DNA from: Thalassotalea sp. 273M-4
Lineage (GTDB): Bacteria > Pseudomonadota > Gammaproteobacteria > Enterobacterales > Alteromonadaceae
Assembly: GCF_041410465.1 (NCBI RefSeq)
Contig: NZ_CP166961.1
Span: 1,798,001 to 1,862,000, forward strand
DNA length: 64,000 bases
Direction: 5' to 3'
The translations under genes were made by a program, and so were the position numbers. The notes under the pieces were generated by a model. That model saw only the letters and a list, made by a program, of their open reading frames with translations, had not been told where the DNA came from and did no database searches. Position 1 is the stretch's first letter. Each line of letters opens with the position of its first letter. Shown here in pieces: positions 27,954 through 37,140 of the stretch.

Positions 27954-28991
27954 TTACTTCACTTCTATTACTTTAATGCCAACTTCTGAGGCAGCGATTA
28001 ATGTGTTATTAAACCAGACGGCAGCCAATAATGCTTTGCCATCGGCTTGCGTATGCAGGTCGAAATTTTTGCCGTCATCACTGATTAAAATATTGCCCGC
28101 ATTAGCAATAACGATAAGCTTATGGTTTGGCGTTTCAATGATATCATTTAGCAACGCCGTGGTATGGGTGTCGACTTTTTGCCAGTGACTTGTGCTATTG
28201 GCACGATAAAATAAATTGCCCCGTAAACCGGCGACATAAAGCACGTTATTGGAAGCTTGGAAAACATCAAAAAATGAGCCTGCGTATATTTCATCTAGTA
28301 ATGTGAACGTTCTTCCCTGGTCGACACTCTTGGCAATTAAGCCAATTTCACCGACCATATATAAGGCGTCGTCGGTTTTTAATAAACGATTGAAATGCGG
28401 TAAAATACTGGCAATTTCTTGTTGGTAAAATTCTTCGTCTTCGGCTTTAATATCTTCAAGGTATAGCTGATCATCTTCGGTTAATAACTCTAGATGAAAT
28501 TCCTCATGCCAGCTTTTACCACCATCTTCAGTACGAAAACTGGTGCCATAGGCACCAATAGCCAGACCATGAGTTGGGCTAAAGAAGTGGATATCAAATA
28601 AAGGTCGTTGCTTATTGGGTAAAAATTGTTGCACTGCCCAAGTGTCTCCCCCATCTTGGGTATGCACAATAACCGAGTCATGACCAACTGCCCAACCCAA
28701 TTGCTGATTAAAGAAATAGACCTTGGTTAACGTAGAGCGCGTATTTACCGGTCGTTGCACCCAGCCTTGACCATCATTCGAGGTTAGAATATGACCACGT
28801 TCCCCAACAGCGACTAACCGACTATTATTTATGTTAACAATATCTAATAACAGAGACTGACGTGCTAATGGTTGAATATCACTGTATTGACCAATCGGGT
28901 TTGTCTGCGCGGTTTCAATCGATGCAATCGCGGGTAATGACAAACTCATAAAAAGAAAGAGAAAATAAGAAAAAAAGACGTAATGCTTCAT
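27954..28991 (-). CDS. Exported YCF48-like (BNR/WD40-type beta-propeller) protein
   Basis: This 345-residue protein with a signal peptide (about 1-23, ending PAIAS) is built of repeated beta-propeller blades like those of Ycf48/HCF136. Aspartate-box-like segments recur: GERGHILTSNDGQGW, GHDSVIVHTQDGGDTW, GAYGTSFRTEDGGKSW, GEIGLIAKSVDQGRTF and NAGNILISDDGKNF. Each is followed by a Trp or Phe. These proteins serve as periplasmic assembly or docking factors in other systems. It overlaps no gene but is 5 bases upstream of the permease, so the pair is surely co-transcribed. The start at 28991 gives a cleaner signal peptide than the ATG at 29015. A role as periplasmic partner of the permease is inferred from constant pairing in such loci. 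Confidence 0.85.
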   Translation of the reverse strand: MKHYVFFSYFLFLFMSLSLPAIASIETAQTNPIGQYSDIQPLARQSLLLDIVNINNSRLVAVGERGHILTSNDGQGWVQRPVNTRSTLTKVYFFNQQLGWAVGHDSVIVHTQDGGDTWAVQQFLPNKQRPLFDIHFFSPTHGLAIGAYGTSFRTEDGGKSWHEEFHLELLTEDDQLYLEDIKAEDEEFYQQEIASILPHFNRLLKTDDALYMVGEIGLIAKSVDQGRTFTLLDEIYAGSFFDVFQASNNVLYVAGLRGNLFYRANSTSHWQKVDTHTTALLNDIIETPNHKLIVIANAGNILISDDGKNFDLHTQADGKALLAAVWFNNTLIAASEVGIKVIEVK

Positions 28992-29156
28992 AACTGTCCA
29001 AATGTAGTGGCGCACAACTTATTCGTTATAACTGTTGGTAATCGAGTGAAATCGTCAATTACTAAGCTAAGATATTTCTAAATTAATAAAAAAATGTGCA
29101 AATAAATGAAGTCGCGCTTAAATAAACTGTTTGTATTATAGTAAATTGTTTGCAAT

Positions 29157-29187
29157 CAAAAACGGTTGGCATTGCCAACCGTTTTTA
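29157..29187 (-). terminator. Strong terminator after the DUF1329 gene
   Basis: The perfect stem AACGGTTGGC/GCCAACCGTT lies between A- and T-runs, 14 bases past the DUF1329 stop. The stem is symmetric, but only minus-strand transcripts arrive here. It splits the four-gene envelope locus into two units. Confidence 0.92.
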
Positions 29188-29200
29188 TGGCTCGATAATA

Positions 29201-30565
29201 TTATCGTTTGCCTTCTCGACGCAGGGCCGAAGAGTTGAAGTCACGCTCTCTTAACTCAGCGTTAAAGTCATACATTTTATGTTCGTTATCCAGACCAATC
29301 GCGATGTATCGACGCGACTGTAAATCGTGGTAAACGTCTAGAGTAGACCACTGAGTTGGTACTTCATAATAGTTAATACCGTGGGCCTGACCGACGCGGT
29401 AAAGCTCATCACGTTGATCGTAAATATCGGTTACCGCTATTTGCCAGCTGTCTTCGTCTAGGTAAAAACGACGTTTTTTGTATAAATGATCGGTGTCGCC
29501 TTTTAGCGTCGCTTCAACGACCCAAACACGATGTTTCTCATAACGTACCAACTCAGGATTAATATGGCCTGGTTTTAAGATCTCAGAGTACTTAACGCTG
29601 TCGCTGTGTAGGCGATAGTCGTTATATGGGATCAATAGTTCTTGCTTACCTTTTAATTCCCATGTGTAACGGTCTGGAGCACCGTTAAACATATCGAAGT
29701 CGTCGGTTGTACGCAAACCGTCGGACGCCGTACCTGGTGCATCATACGCGACATTTGGCGCTCGGCGTACTCGGCGTTGGCCGGTGTTATAGGTCCAAGC
29801 TTGGCGAGGGGTTTTAATTTGATCCATGGTTTCATGTACCAATAAAGCGGTACCGGCTAAGCGTGCAGGCTCTGACACCTTTTGTTTAAACTTAAACAAA
29901 ATATTGGTCTGTTCGAGCTCTTCTGGTGATGCACCTTTCACCCCATATGGTAACAGCAAAGACTCATCAAAACCGATGTACGTGTAGTCACCAGATCTTG
30001 TCGGAGCCGCTTGCCCACCTTCACGAGTCAAGGCCTCACCACGATAGCGCAAGGTATGGTTCCAAATCGCTTCCAAACCATTTTGCGGGATTGGGAATGG
30101 TACCCCTACCGCCGCATTGCGAATACCATTACCCTCTCGAATAAGCTCGGCACGGGTTGCATTCTTAATGGTCTCATCATAAACGTGCTGTGGATAAGAA
30201 GCACTACGATGGGTTTGATACACATTCATTTTGTAGGTTTCTGGGTAGGTCTCAAATAACTTCATTTGACCCGGTGATAACAACGCCTGATATTGCTTAT
30301 AGTTATCTTTTGTAATGGTGTATAAAACTTTATCTGCTGGGTATGGATCTGGGTGATGATCGCCCACTTTATAATTGGCTGGTGGGGTTGTAATGCCACC
30401 CGTCCAAGCAGGAATAGAACCATCTGCATTAGGTCCTTTTACCGCTCCCATAGGGGTTAATTCTGTGCCAAGTTTGGCCGCTTGCTCGGCATCAACTTTG
30501 GCAAACGTGGCCGTTGATGCTAAGGCTAAAGAAATGGCTAAAGATAATCCTGTTATTTTTTTCAT
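29201..30565 (-). CDS. Exported DUF1329 protein
   Basis: This 454-residue exported protein has a signal peptide at about 1-22 (ending STATFA) and the DUF1329 fold. Family-typical segments are visible: LGTELTPMGAVKGPNADGSIPAWTGGIT near the mature N-terminus, AVGVPFPIPQNGLEAIWNHTLRYRG, RRVRRAPNVAYDAPG, ELLIPYNDYRLH and KRRFYLDEDSWQIAVTDIYDQRDELYR. DUF1329 proteins are thought to have a lipid-carrier-like (LolB-like) fold; this is from general knowledge and not shown here. It follows the DUF1302 gene by 11 bases, the standard pairing. A role in moving a hydrophobic compound across the periplasm or outer membrane is inferred. Confidence 0.9.
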   Translation of the reverse strand: MKKITGLSLAISLALASTATFAKVDAEQAAKLGTELTPMGAVKGPNADGSIPAWTGGITTPPANYKVGDHHPDPYPADKVLYTITKDNYKQYQALLSPGQMKLFETYPETYKMNVYQTHRSASYPQHVYDETIKNATRAELIREGNGIRNAAVGVPFPIPQNGLEAIWNHTLRYRGEALTREGGQAAPTRSGDYTYIGFDESLLLPYGVKGASPEELEQTNILFKFKQKVSEPARLAGTALLVHETMDQIKTPRQAWTYNTGQRRVRRAPNVAYDAPGTASDGLRTTDDFDMFNGAPDRYTWELKGKQELLIPYNDYRLHSDSVKYSEILKPGHINPELVRYEKHRVWVVEATLKGDTDHLYKKRRFYLDEDSWQIAVTDIYDQRDELYRVGQAHGINYYEVPTQWSTLDVYHDLQSRRYIAIGLDNEHKMYDFNAELRERDFNSSALRREGKR

Positions 30566-30576
30566 GTGTTTAACCT

Positions 30577-32616
30577 TTAGATTGAATACTTAATGTTGAA
30601 AGAGATGAAGTCTCGATCTTCAATTCGGTTGGTGGTACCAACACCATCAAAGAAAGCATTGTAGTTAATGTCAGCTGACCAACGGCTTTGATAATCAAAG
30701 CTGATACCTGCAGCGACCGATTTACGCTCTTCAACAAATAAGAATAATGGATCTGGTGTAATACCCTCTACGTCGTGAGAAAATACCACTCTTGGTGACA
30801 TGTTAATGCCCCAAAATACGTCGTTGTAGTCTAACTTGGCTAAGACTCGGTAACCCCAAGCAAAGTCATCTGGGAATGGATTGGTTTCAGTGCCACCAAA
30901 CAGTAAATTTACATATGGGTTGCCTACGGTACCCGAACGGGCGCCACCGGGTCCATTTAGGCGAATTTCATCTTCATCTGGCATGTCTTGAATACTAATA
31001 CCACCCATTTCAAATAAACCGGTGAATTGGCTTGCCCCAAGGGTAGGACCGAATAAATGGGTTAAGGTAAATTGTGCTTGGATAGTATCCGATTCAACAT
31101 AACCTTGCGCTTTCGAACCAGATTCAAATACAGGCATTTGCGAAATACCGTCTAAGAATGGTGCCAAAGCCAAATCAGAATTTGCTAATTGTTGTGGTAC
31201 TGCAGCAAACAACAATTCAACATCATCAATTTGCAGTGGTTCATCTTCGCGATAGCTCACTTCACCGGCCAGTGAGGTCAAACCAACATTAGTATTAAAG
31301 CTTAAACCATATAGCTTTATGTCCTCGGTGAATTCAAATCGTGCTTTGGCATAAGCTTGCAAATCGGTCACATTATCTTCATTAATGCCTTGCGCTAACA
31401 GACCTAAATCAGAGACTAAAGCTTGTTGATTAAAGTTTGCCGTATAACCTGAAATGACCGGACGACGAGAATGGTAATTCATGTAATAAAGGCTTAGCTC
31501 TGTCTCGTTAAGCTCTGGGAAGTAGTATGAGAAACGAACACCATACTGACCACCATCTTCTGGCTCATCTTTCGCCCTATCGTTTTTCTCCGTCAGGGTC
31601 GCTTTTCTTGCTAATCCGACATAATCGGTTAAATAAGACGCGGCAGCTGCAGGATTGGCGCGAACTTGAGCACCAAGTTCATTTAGCTCGGTCATCAACT
31701 GGTCGAGATTGATATCGGCTGTACCACCAAAACCAAGTTGTATATTATTTAAATAACCACCTGAACCGGCAAAATCATTGGTGGCAAAATAACTGCCTGC
31801 TGCCGGTAATATGGATTGCTCCCAACGATATTGATAGAACGCTTCAATATTAAAGTTTTCAGTTACCCCAACCGAAGCCCAAACAGCACCGAAGGGAATA
31901 AACGCTTCTTTTAATTCGGCCCCTGGTGCTCGTAAACGTGCGATATCCACTGGGTTAATTTCACTGATCCCGTGGGCAATTAAGGTACTCTCACCCCAGC
32001 TGATCACCTGATCACCTATGCGAATACTGATAGGAGTGTTATCGGCGTAAAAGTCAGCATAGAAAAAAGCGTCGAGCAGACGTATGTCACGACAAACTTC
32101 GTCTTTGGCTTGCTCATCATCACAAGGACTGGTGCTTTTGCCCGTTAAAGAATTCACATATGGGCGGTCACTGTCCATCATCTCAAAGTCGTAAAAATAC
32201 ATGCCACGGGCGAACAAACCAAAATCGCCATGATCGTTGGCGTAACGAATATCAAGTTCGTGACTGCCTTTTAAGGTTTTTGAAAACGCTTCACCGGCGT
32301 CATAATTTAAATTACCTAAATCCCCATTCGTAGAATAAGAACCGGGCAATGCCCAAATCTGCCCTTGCGAATAGGCATTGTTCATCCAATCAAGGTTGTT
32401 ATTAAGGTTGTTTGATTTACCGGTTAGGTCAGTCCAATTACGGTTTTCAATACGATATGATTCACCATAAGAGAACGTAGAGTCGAAGCTGATTTCAAAA
32501 TCACCTACTTCGAAATTTACCGCGTGTGCCTGCGCACTGGCCAACGCCAGTAATCCTACTGCGATCCCATTAGCCAGTGGATTTTTTCTAAACTTCACCG
32601 TGGAGCTTGGCTTCAT
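30577..32616 (-). CDS. DUF1302 predicted outer-membrane beta-barrel protein
   Basis: This 679-residue exported protein has a signal peptide at about 1-32 (ending AQAHA) followed by alternating amphipathic strands through to the C-terminus (DRDFISFNIKYSI). It fits the DUF1302 family of predicted outer-membrane barrels. Characteristic segments are VNFEVGDFEISFDSTFSYGESYR and IRIGDQVISWGESTLIAHGISEINPVDIARLRAPG. The first gene of its unit, it has GGGGA nine bases before the ATG. The DUF1329 gene follows 11 bases downstream. Together with the YCF48-like protein and permease just beyond, it would give a pathway from inner membrane to outside. The transported compound is not known. Confidence 0.9.
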   Translation of the reverse strand: MKPSSTVKFRKNPLANGIAVGLLALASAQAHAVNFEVGDFEISFDSTFSYGESYRIENRNWTDLTGKSNNLNNNLDWMNNAYSQGQIWALPGSYSTNGDLGNLNYDAGEAFSKTLKGSHELDIRYANDHGDFGLFARGMYFYDFEMMDSDRPYVNSLTGKSTSPCDDEQAKDEVCRDIRLLDAFFYADFYADNTPISIRIGDQVISWGESTLIAHGISEINPVDIARLRAPGAELKEAFIPFGAVWASVGVTENFNIEAFYQYRWEQSILPAAGSYFATNDFAGSGGYLNNIQLGFGGTADINLDQLMTELNELGAQVRANPAAAASYLTDYVGLARKATLTEKNDRAKDEPEDGGQYGVRFSYYFPELNETELSLYYMNYHSRRPVISGYTANFNQQALVSDLGLLAQGINEDNVTDLQAYAKARFEFTEDIKLYGLSFNTNVGLTSLAGEVSYREDEPLQIDDVELLFAAVPQQLANSDLALAPFLDGISQMPVFESGSKAQGYVESDTIQAQFTLTHLFGPTLGASQFTGLFEMGGISIQDMPDEDEIRLNGPGGARSGTVGNPYVNLLFGGTETNPFPDDFAWGYRVLAKLDYNDVFWGINMSPRVVFSHDVEGITPDPLFLFVEERKSVAAGISFDYQSRWSADINYNAFFDGVGTTNRIEDRDFISFNIKYSI

Positions 32617-32811
32617 GTTTTATCCCCAGAAATTAACTATTTATTAGTTTTTTAGTTCTTAATTATTTTTTATAGTCCGGCATTAATTACAAACTAATGC
32701 TACTGGCAACATGATTACATCATTTTTACAACTAGGCAACAGTAATTGTGAAGAGGAAAAGTGTTTGTCTTTCTTCCCTTTAACTACTTGATCTTGAGAT
32801 CACTAAAGACA

Positions 32812-32835
32812 CGTTTAAAACACGTGTTTTAAACG
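32812..32835. promoter_or_regulatory. 24-base perfect palindrome, candidate operator
   Basis: The sequence from 32812 to 32835 equals its own reverse complement; each half is CGTTTAAAACAC and the centre is CACGTG. It lies about 200 bases upstream of the DUF1302 start. Lack of a loop and of a following T-run argues against a terminator and for a dimeric regulator site. The regulator gene is not in the immediate neighbourhood. Confidence 0.65.
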
Positions 32836-32868
32836 GGTTTGAACATGCATTAGTAGTCGTTTTATAAG

Positions 32869-32878
32869 GTGTATACAC
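32869..32878. promoter_or_regulatory. GTGTATACAC palindrome
   Basis: A ten-base perfect palindrome of a type often bound by GntR-like or TetR-like dimers, 33 bases from the large palindrome. It lies between two CATGCATTA direct repeats (32844-32852 and 32884-32892). Short enough to be chance. Confidence 0.3.
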
Positions 32879-32967
32879 AAACTCATGCATTACTTGGGTT
32901 AAAATCCCCGTTAAACCAATGTTTAAAGCTGTTACTCTAAACTTGCCTAAGTATAAAAAAAATAATA

Positions 32968-33007
32968 AAAAAAAATGCCATCTGAGTGCCTCAAATGACA
33001 TTTTTTA
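32968..33007 (-). terminator. Intrinsic terminator after pepN
   Basis: A long stem with two mismatches (AAAATGcCATcTGAG paired with CTCAaATGaCATTTT) and a three-base loop. On the minus strand a T-run follows. It begins about 25 bases past the pepN stop. Confidence 0.8.
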
Positions 33008-33031
33008 ATCGATTGTAAGCTGTTCTTTTTG

Positions 33032-35611
33032 TTAATTTAAAGCAGAGCTCAGCTTTTCTTGTAGATCGTTTGATAAATCATCTAAGTTGGCCAACAGTTC
33101 TAATTGACTTTTCATTAATTTTTGATGGGTTTTAGAGAACGACTTAAATTGAATCAAAGGCGTAATGATCCGGGATGCGACTTGGGGATTTAACCCATTT
33201 AGGATCGCTATTTGTTGTTGTAAAAACGCATATCCCTGCCCGTCTTCTTGATGGAAATACTTAGGGTTGTAAAAAGCAAATGCACCAATTAATGATCTGG
33301 CCTTATTCGGATTTTCCAGACTGAATTTAGGATGCGATAATAAGCCTCTAACACGCTCGATGACTTGCTCATGTTGATGCATGGCATTGACCGTAAACCA
33401 CTTATCCATGACGAGGCTGTTATCCTGCCATTGTTGTTCAAAGGCTGCGTTGATGTGTTCAAAACAGGCTAAATCATTAACCGATGCGAATCGAAATGCA
33501 GCCAATTGGTCGGTCATATTATCAGCTTGTTGAAATTGCTTTAGGACTATCTCATTACCCATTTGGCTGGTTGCCAAATACTCAAGGCAGGCATTCTTTA
33601 AAGCCCGTTTACCAATGGCTGTGGCATCTTTACTAAAGGTGTCAAGTTGACAGTCTTGGTATACTTTAATAAATACCGGTTGCAGTTTGTTAGCAATAAA
33701 CACCTTAACCTTTTCTAACGCGGTTAATAAATCGGCTGGTACCACAAAGTCAATACAATCCGCCATTTCATCAAAGCTTGGTAGTTTTATTTGCTCGGCT
33801 TTAAAAGCTCGATCGGCATCGCTATTTAATACCGTTTCGACCATAGTCACTAACGACCTTGGGATACTCGCGTTTGGCTCATTAACCAACTGACGAATGC
33901 ATTGACGATAAAACTGTTGTGAAGCCTCCCAGCGAATAAACTCATCTTCGGCGGCAAAAATCAAGGTTTCAGTTTGTTCTTCGGTGTAAGGGTAACTCAA
34001 TTTAACCGGGGCTGAAAAGTTAGCAAGTAATGCTGGTACCGGAGCTGAACTCATGTTGTCAAAGACAAAAGTGTGCGTTTGCTCAGTCAACTCCCACATG
34101 CCACTGGCAATGATGCTTTTATCCATTGGGTTGATTAACTCGTAATTGACCGGTATATGAAGATTTTTTTTGTGCTCTTGATCATGAGTTTTGGCATGCA
34201 ACTGAGTGAGGGTGATCTGATAGCGCTTGCTCTTAGGGTCAAAACTGTCGGTTACCTCTATTTTTGGGGTGCCAGATTGGCTATACCATAACTTAAATTG
34301 GCTGAGATCGCGCCCACTCGCATCACTTAAAGCGTTGACAAATTCATCACAGGTTACGGCTTGGCCATCATGGCGTTCAAAGTACAATGCAATACCGGCT
34401 TTAAAAGCCTTATCACCGAGTAAAGTATGCAACATTCTGATCACTTCGGCGCCCTTTTCGTAAACCGTTAAGGTATAGAAATTATTCATTTCCAACACCT
34501 TTTCAGGGCGTATCGGATGGGCCATTGGTCCGGCATCTTCAGCGAATTGTTGTGAGCGTAAAACACGAACATTTTTAATTCGTGTAACCGCTTTAGAATG
34601 CATGTCAGCACTAAATTGCTGATCGCGAAATACGGTCAAGCCCTCTTTCAAACTCAATTGAAACCAATCACGACAGGTCACACGATTGCCGGTCCAATTA
34701 TGAAAATATTCGTGCGCAATAACCGCTTCAACATTGAAAAAATCATCGTCGGTTGCACTGCTGTCATCGGCTAAAACATATTTTGAGTTGAAAATATTAA
34801 GCCCTTTGTTTTCCATCGCGCCCATATTAAAAAAGTCGACCGCGACAATCATATAAACATCTAAGTCATACTCAAGATTAAATTCTTGCTCATCCCATTG
34901 CATCGACTTTTTCAACGACGTCATAGCATGCTCAGCTTTGCTTAGATTGCCTTGATCAACAAATAATTCTAGAGTTACTTCACGACCTGATCGGGTTGTA
35001 AATGTATCAGCAAGTAAATCAAAATTGCCGGCGACCAGCGCAAACAAGTAACTTGGTTTAGGAAACGGATCGTGCCAAGTGACAAAATGTTTACCATCGC
35101 TTAAATCACCACGTGCAATGGCATTACCATTAGCAAGTAAGTACGGATATTGTTGCTTATTAGCAATGATTTTTGTGGTATAAACCGCCATCACATCGGG
35201 GCGGTCTAGAAAATAACTGATGCGTCTAAAACCCTCTGCTTCACATTGACTGCAGTACACATCACCCGACTTATAAATACCTTCAAGCGCCGTATTCGCT
35301 TTCGGGTCAATCTGTGTTTGAATTGATAAGGTGAACGTTTTATTACTGAAATCGCTATTAAGCACCAGTTGGCTTTTTGACAACTGATATTGCTCAGGGC
35401 TTAATGTTGTACCGTCTAGTTCAACAGATAACAGGGTTAAATGTTCACCATCAAGAATAAGAGGACGTTGATGACAACCATTAACACGCAGGTGCATTTT
35501 ATTGGTAACAAGAGTCGCAGTGTCGTCAAGCTCAACAGTAAGCTCAACCGATTCAATCAGATAATCTGGTGCTTGGTAGTCTTTTAAATAACGGGGAGAG
35601 ATATCGCTCAT
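33032..35611 (-). CDS. pepN: Aminopeptidase N (M1 family)
   Basis: PepN is a cytoplasmic zinc aminopeptidase that removes N-terminal residues from peptides, the main alanyl aminopeptidase of gammaproteobacteria. The 859-residue protein shows the exopeptidase motif GAMENKGLNIFNSKY and the zinc site VIAHEYFHNWTGNRVTCRDWFQLSLKEGLTVFRDQ (HEXXH plus the distal Glu). The C-terminal helical domain is complete. The start at 35611 (MSDISPRYLKDYQAPDY) matches the family N-terminus; an in-frame ATG at 35665 would add 18 unusual residues. It lies 77 bases downstream of the antiporter gene. Assignment is secure. Confidence 0.96.
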   Translation of the reverse strand: MSDISPRYLKDYQAPDYLIESVELTVELDDTATLVTNKMHLRVNGCHQRPLILDGEHLTLLSVELDGTTLSPEQYQLSKSQLVLNSDFSNKTFTLSIQTQIDPKANTALEGIYKSGDVYCSQCEAEGFRRISYFLDRPDVMAVYTTKIIANKQQYPYLLANGNAIARGDLSDGKHFVTWHDPFPKPSYLFALVAGNFDLLADTFTTRSGREVTLELFVDQGNLSKAEHAMTSLKKSMQWDEQEFNLEYDLDVYMIVAVDFFNMGAMENKGLNIFNSKYVLADDSSATDDDFFNVEAVIAHEYFHNWTGNRVTCRDWFQLSLKEGLTVFRDQQFSADMHSKAVTRIKNVRVLRSQQFAEDAGPMAHPIRPEKVLEMNNFYTLTVYEKGAEVIRMLHTLLGDKAFKAGIALYFERHDGQAVTCDEFVNALSDASGRDLSQFKLWYSQSGTPKIEVTDSFDPKSKRYQITLTQLHAKTHDQEHKKNLHIPVNYELINPMDKSIIASGMWELTEQTHTFVFDNMSSAPVPALLANFSAPVKLSYPYTEEQTETLIFAAEDEFIRWEASQQFYRQCIRQLVNEPNASIPRSLVTMVETVLNSDADRAFKAEQIKLPSFDEMADCIDFVVPADLLTALEKVKVFIANKLQPVFIKVYQDCQLDTFSKDATAIGKRALKNACLEYLATSQMGNEIVLKQFQQADNMTDQLAAFRFASVNDLACFEHINAAFEQQWQDNSLVMDKWFTVNAMHQHEQVIERVRGLLSHPKFSLENPNKARSLIGAFAFYNPKYFHQEDGQGYAFLQQQIAILNGLNPQVASRIITPLIQFKSFSKTHQKLMKSQLELLANLDDLSNDLQEKLSSALN

Positions 35612-35688
35612 AAAATAAGGCCAGGTAAAATAAAATGATTTTAACCTGACCTCAGTTATATGCAACCGATTTAAGCGCTTACGGTATT

Positions 35689-37140
35689 TTAATCTTTAAC
35701 AACTAACTTTTTGATATTAAAGCCAATGTAGCCATAGAAAACGGCAAGTACGGGGTTAATCAAGTTAAAGAAACAGTAAAAAATATAATCCAACGGATTT
35801 ACTGCTAATACACCATACATATAAGCACCACAAGTATTCCAAGGGATCAATGGCGACGTTAAGGTACCTGAATCTTCAAGTGTTCGACTTAATACTAATG
35901 GATCCAATTGTTGGCGCTCATATTCTTCTTTAAACATGCGACCAGGCATAACAATCGCCATGTATTGATCGGCTGTTACGACATTGGTACCAATACAGGT
36001 ACTAACGGTAGAAAAAATTAAGCCACCAGTACTTTCTACTTTCGCCAATATCACACTCATTAATTTTCTTAACAAACCCAAATGCTCTAATATCGAACCA
36101 AAGGTTAAGGCACAGACAATCAACCAAACGGTATTTAACATACTCGACATGCCACCACGGCTTAAAAGACTATCAAGGGTTTCATCCCCTGTTGCCACTG
36201 TCACGCCATCAAAGAACGCTGTCCACACAACGGTAATATTCGCGGTTAATGAATCCAGCCCTTCGCTGGCAAGTTTCATAATAAAGTCTTGTTGAAACAA
36301 AATTGCCCATAAAGCGCCCACTAAAGCACCAATAGATACGGCTAAAAATGCCGGTACTTTGCGAATCGCTAAAACCAATAACACCACAAGAGGGATCAGA
36401 TTGACCACGCTGATATCAAAATTGCTTTCTAACAGGTTATTTATTTTAAGGACATTTTCAGAACTTTGACTGACATCTTCGGTTAACCCCAATAGAACGA
36501 ATAATAACAAGGCCGTAAAAATTGATGGGATTGTGGTCCAAAGCATGTAACGAATGTGGTTAAACAACTCACTGCCAGCAACAGCTGGCGCTAAGTTGGT
36601 GGTTTCTGATAAAGGTGAGATCTTGTCGCCAAAGTATGCGCCAGAAATCACAGCCCCTGCGGTGATCGCAGGTGATAACCCCAAACCATCGGCTACGGCG
36701 AGTAACGCAACACCAATAGTGGCTGCGGTCGTCCAAGAACTGCCAATTGACATCGACACTAAACCACAGATCAGACAGGCGGCAGGATAAAACCATTGCG
36801 GGTTAAGCAAATTGAGGCCGTAATAAATCATCGTAGGAACCGTACCCGCCAAAAGCCAGGTACCAATTAGAGAGCCTACGGCCAGTAAAATTAAAATGGC
36901 ACCTAAGGAAATGGATATACCGTTAATAATGGCTTTTTCCATATCATGCCAATCATGACCGTTTTTAAAACCTATCGCCAAAGAAACACCAGAAGCTATC
37001 AATAACGCGATTTGATTTGGGCCGTAGGAAGAATTGTCGCCAAAATAGAAAACAGCTCCAGTTAACATGAAAACCATCACAATGACGGGGATCAGAGCAT
37101 CCATTAAGCTTGGCATTTTAGTTGTAGCAAATTTCGACAT
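35689..37140 (-). CDS. nhaC: NhaC-family Na+/H+ antiporter
   Basis: This 483-residue inner-membrane protein has about 11-12 hydrophobic helices and the NhaC family pattern. Family-like segments include SMSIGSSWTTAATIGVALLAVADGLGL, GAVISGAYFGDKISPLSETTNLAPAVAGSELFNHIRYM (with the conserved Asp-Lys-Ser-Pro and Glu) and SRTLEDSGTLTSPLIPWNTCGAYMYGVL. Such proteins exchange Na+ for H+; some relatives exchange malate/lactate. Marine salinity makes sodium extrusion a sensible role. It is upstream of pepN on the same strand with a 77-base gap. Substrate within the NhaC group is not certain. Confidence 0.9.
   Translation of the reverse strand: MSKFATTKMPSLMDALIPVIVMVFMLTGAVFYFGDNSSYGPNQIALLIASGVSLAIGFKNGHDWHDMEKAIINGISISLGAILILLAVGSLIGTWLLAGTVPTMIYYGLNLLNPQWFYPAACLICGLVSMSIGSSWTTAATIGVALLAVADGLGLSPAITAGAVISGAYFGDKISPLSETTNLAPAVAGSELFNHIRYMLWTTIPSIFTALLLFVLLGLTEDVSQSSENVLKINNLLESNFDISVVNLIPLVVLLVLAIRKVPAFLAVSIGALVGALWAILFQQDFIMKLASEGLDSLTANITVVWTAFFDGVTVATGDETLDSLLSRGGMSSMLNTVWLIVCALTFGSILEHLGLLRKLMSVILAKVESTGGLIFSTVSTCIGTNVVTADQYMAIVMPGRMFKEEYERQQLDPLVLSRTLEDSGTLTSPLIPWNTCGAYMYGVLAVNPLDYIFYCFFNLINPVLAVFYGYIGFNIKKLVVKD

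Larger units (their letters stand above)
32617..33031. other. Regulatory region upstream of the DUF1302-DUF1329 unit
   Basis: A 415-base region between the pepN terminator and the DUF1302 start. It is rich in symmetric sites: a 24-base perfect palindrome (32812-32835), GTGTATACAC (32869-32878) and two CATGCATTA copies (32844, 32884). A minus-strand frame at 32780-33001 runs through these elements and is judged spurious. Confidence 0.6.

Noticed and set aside
32780..33001. 73-codon minus-strand frame upstream of DUF1302
   Set aside because: It runs through the palindromes and the pepN terminator, has no ribosome site and no recognisable protein pattern.
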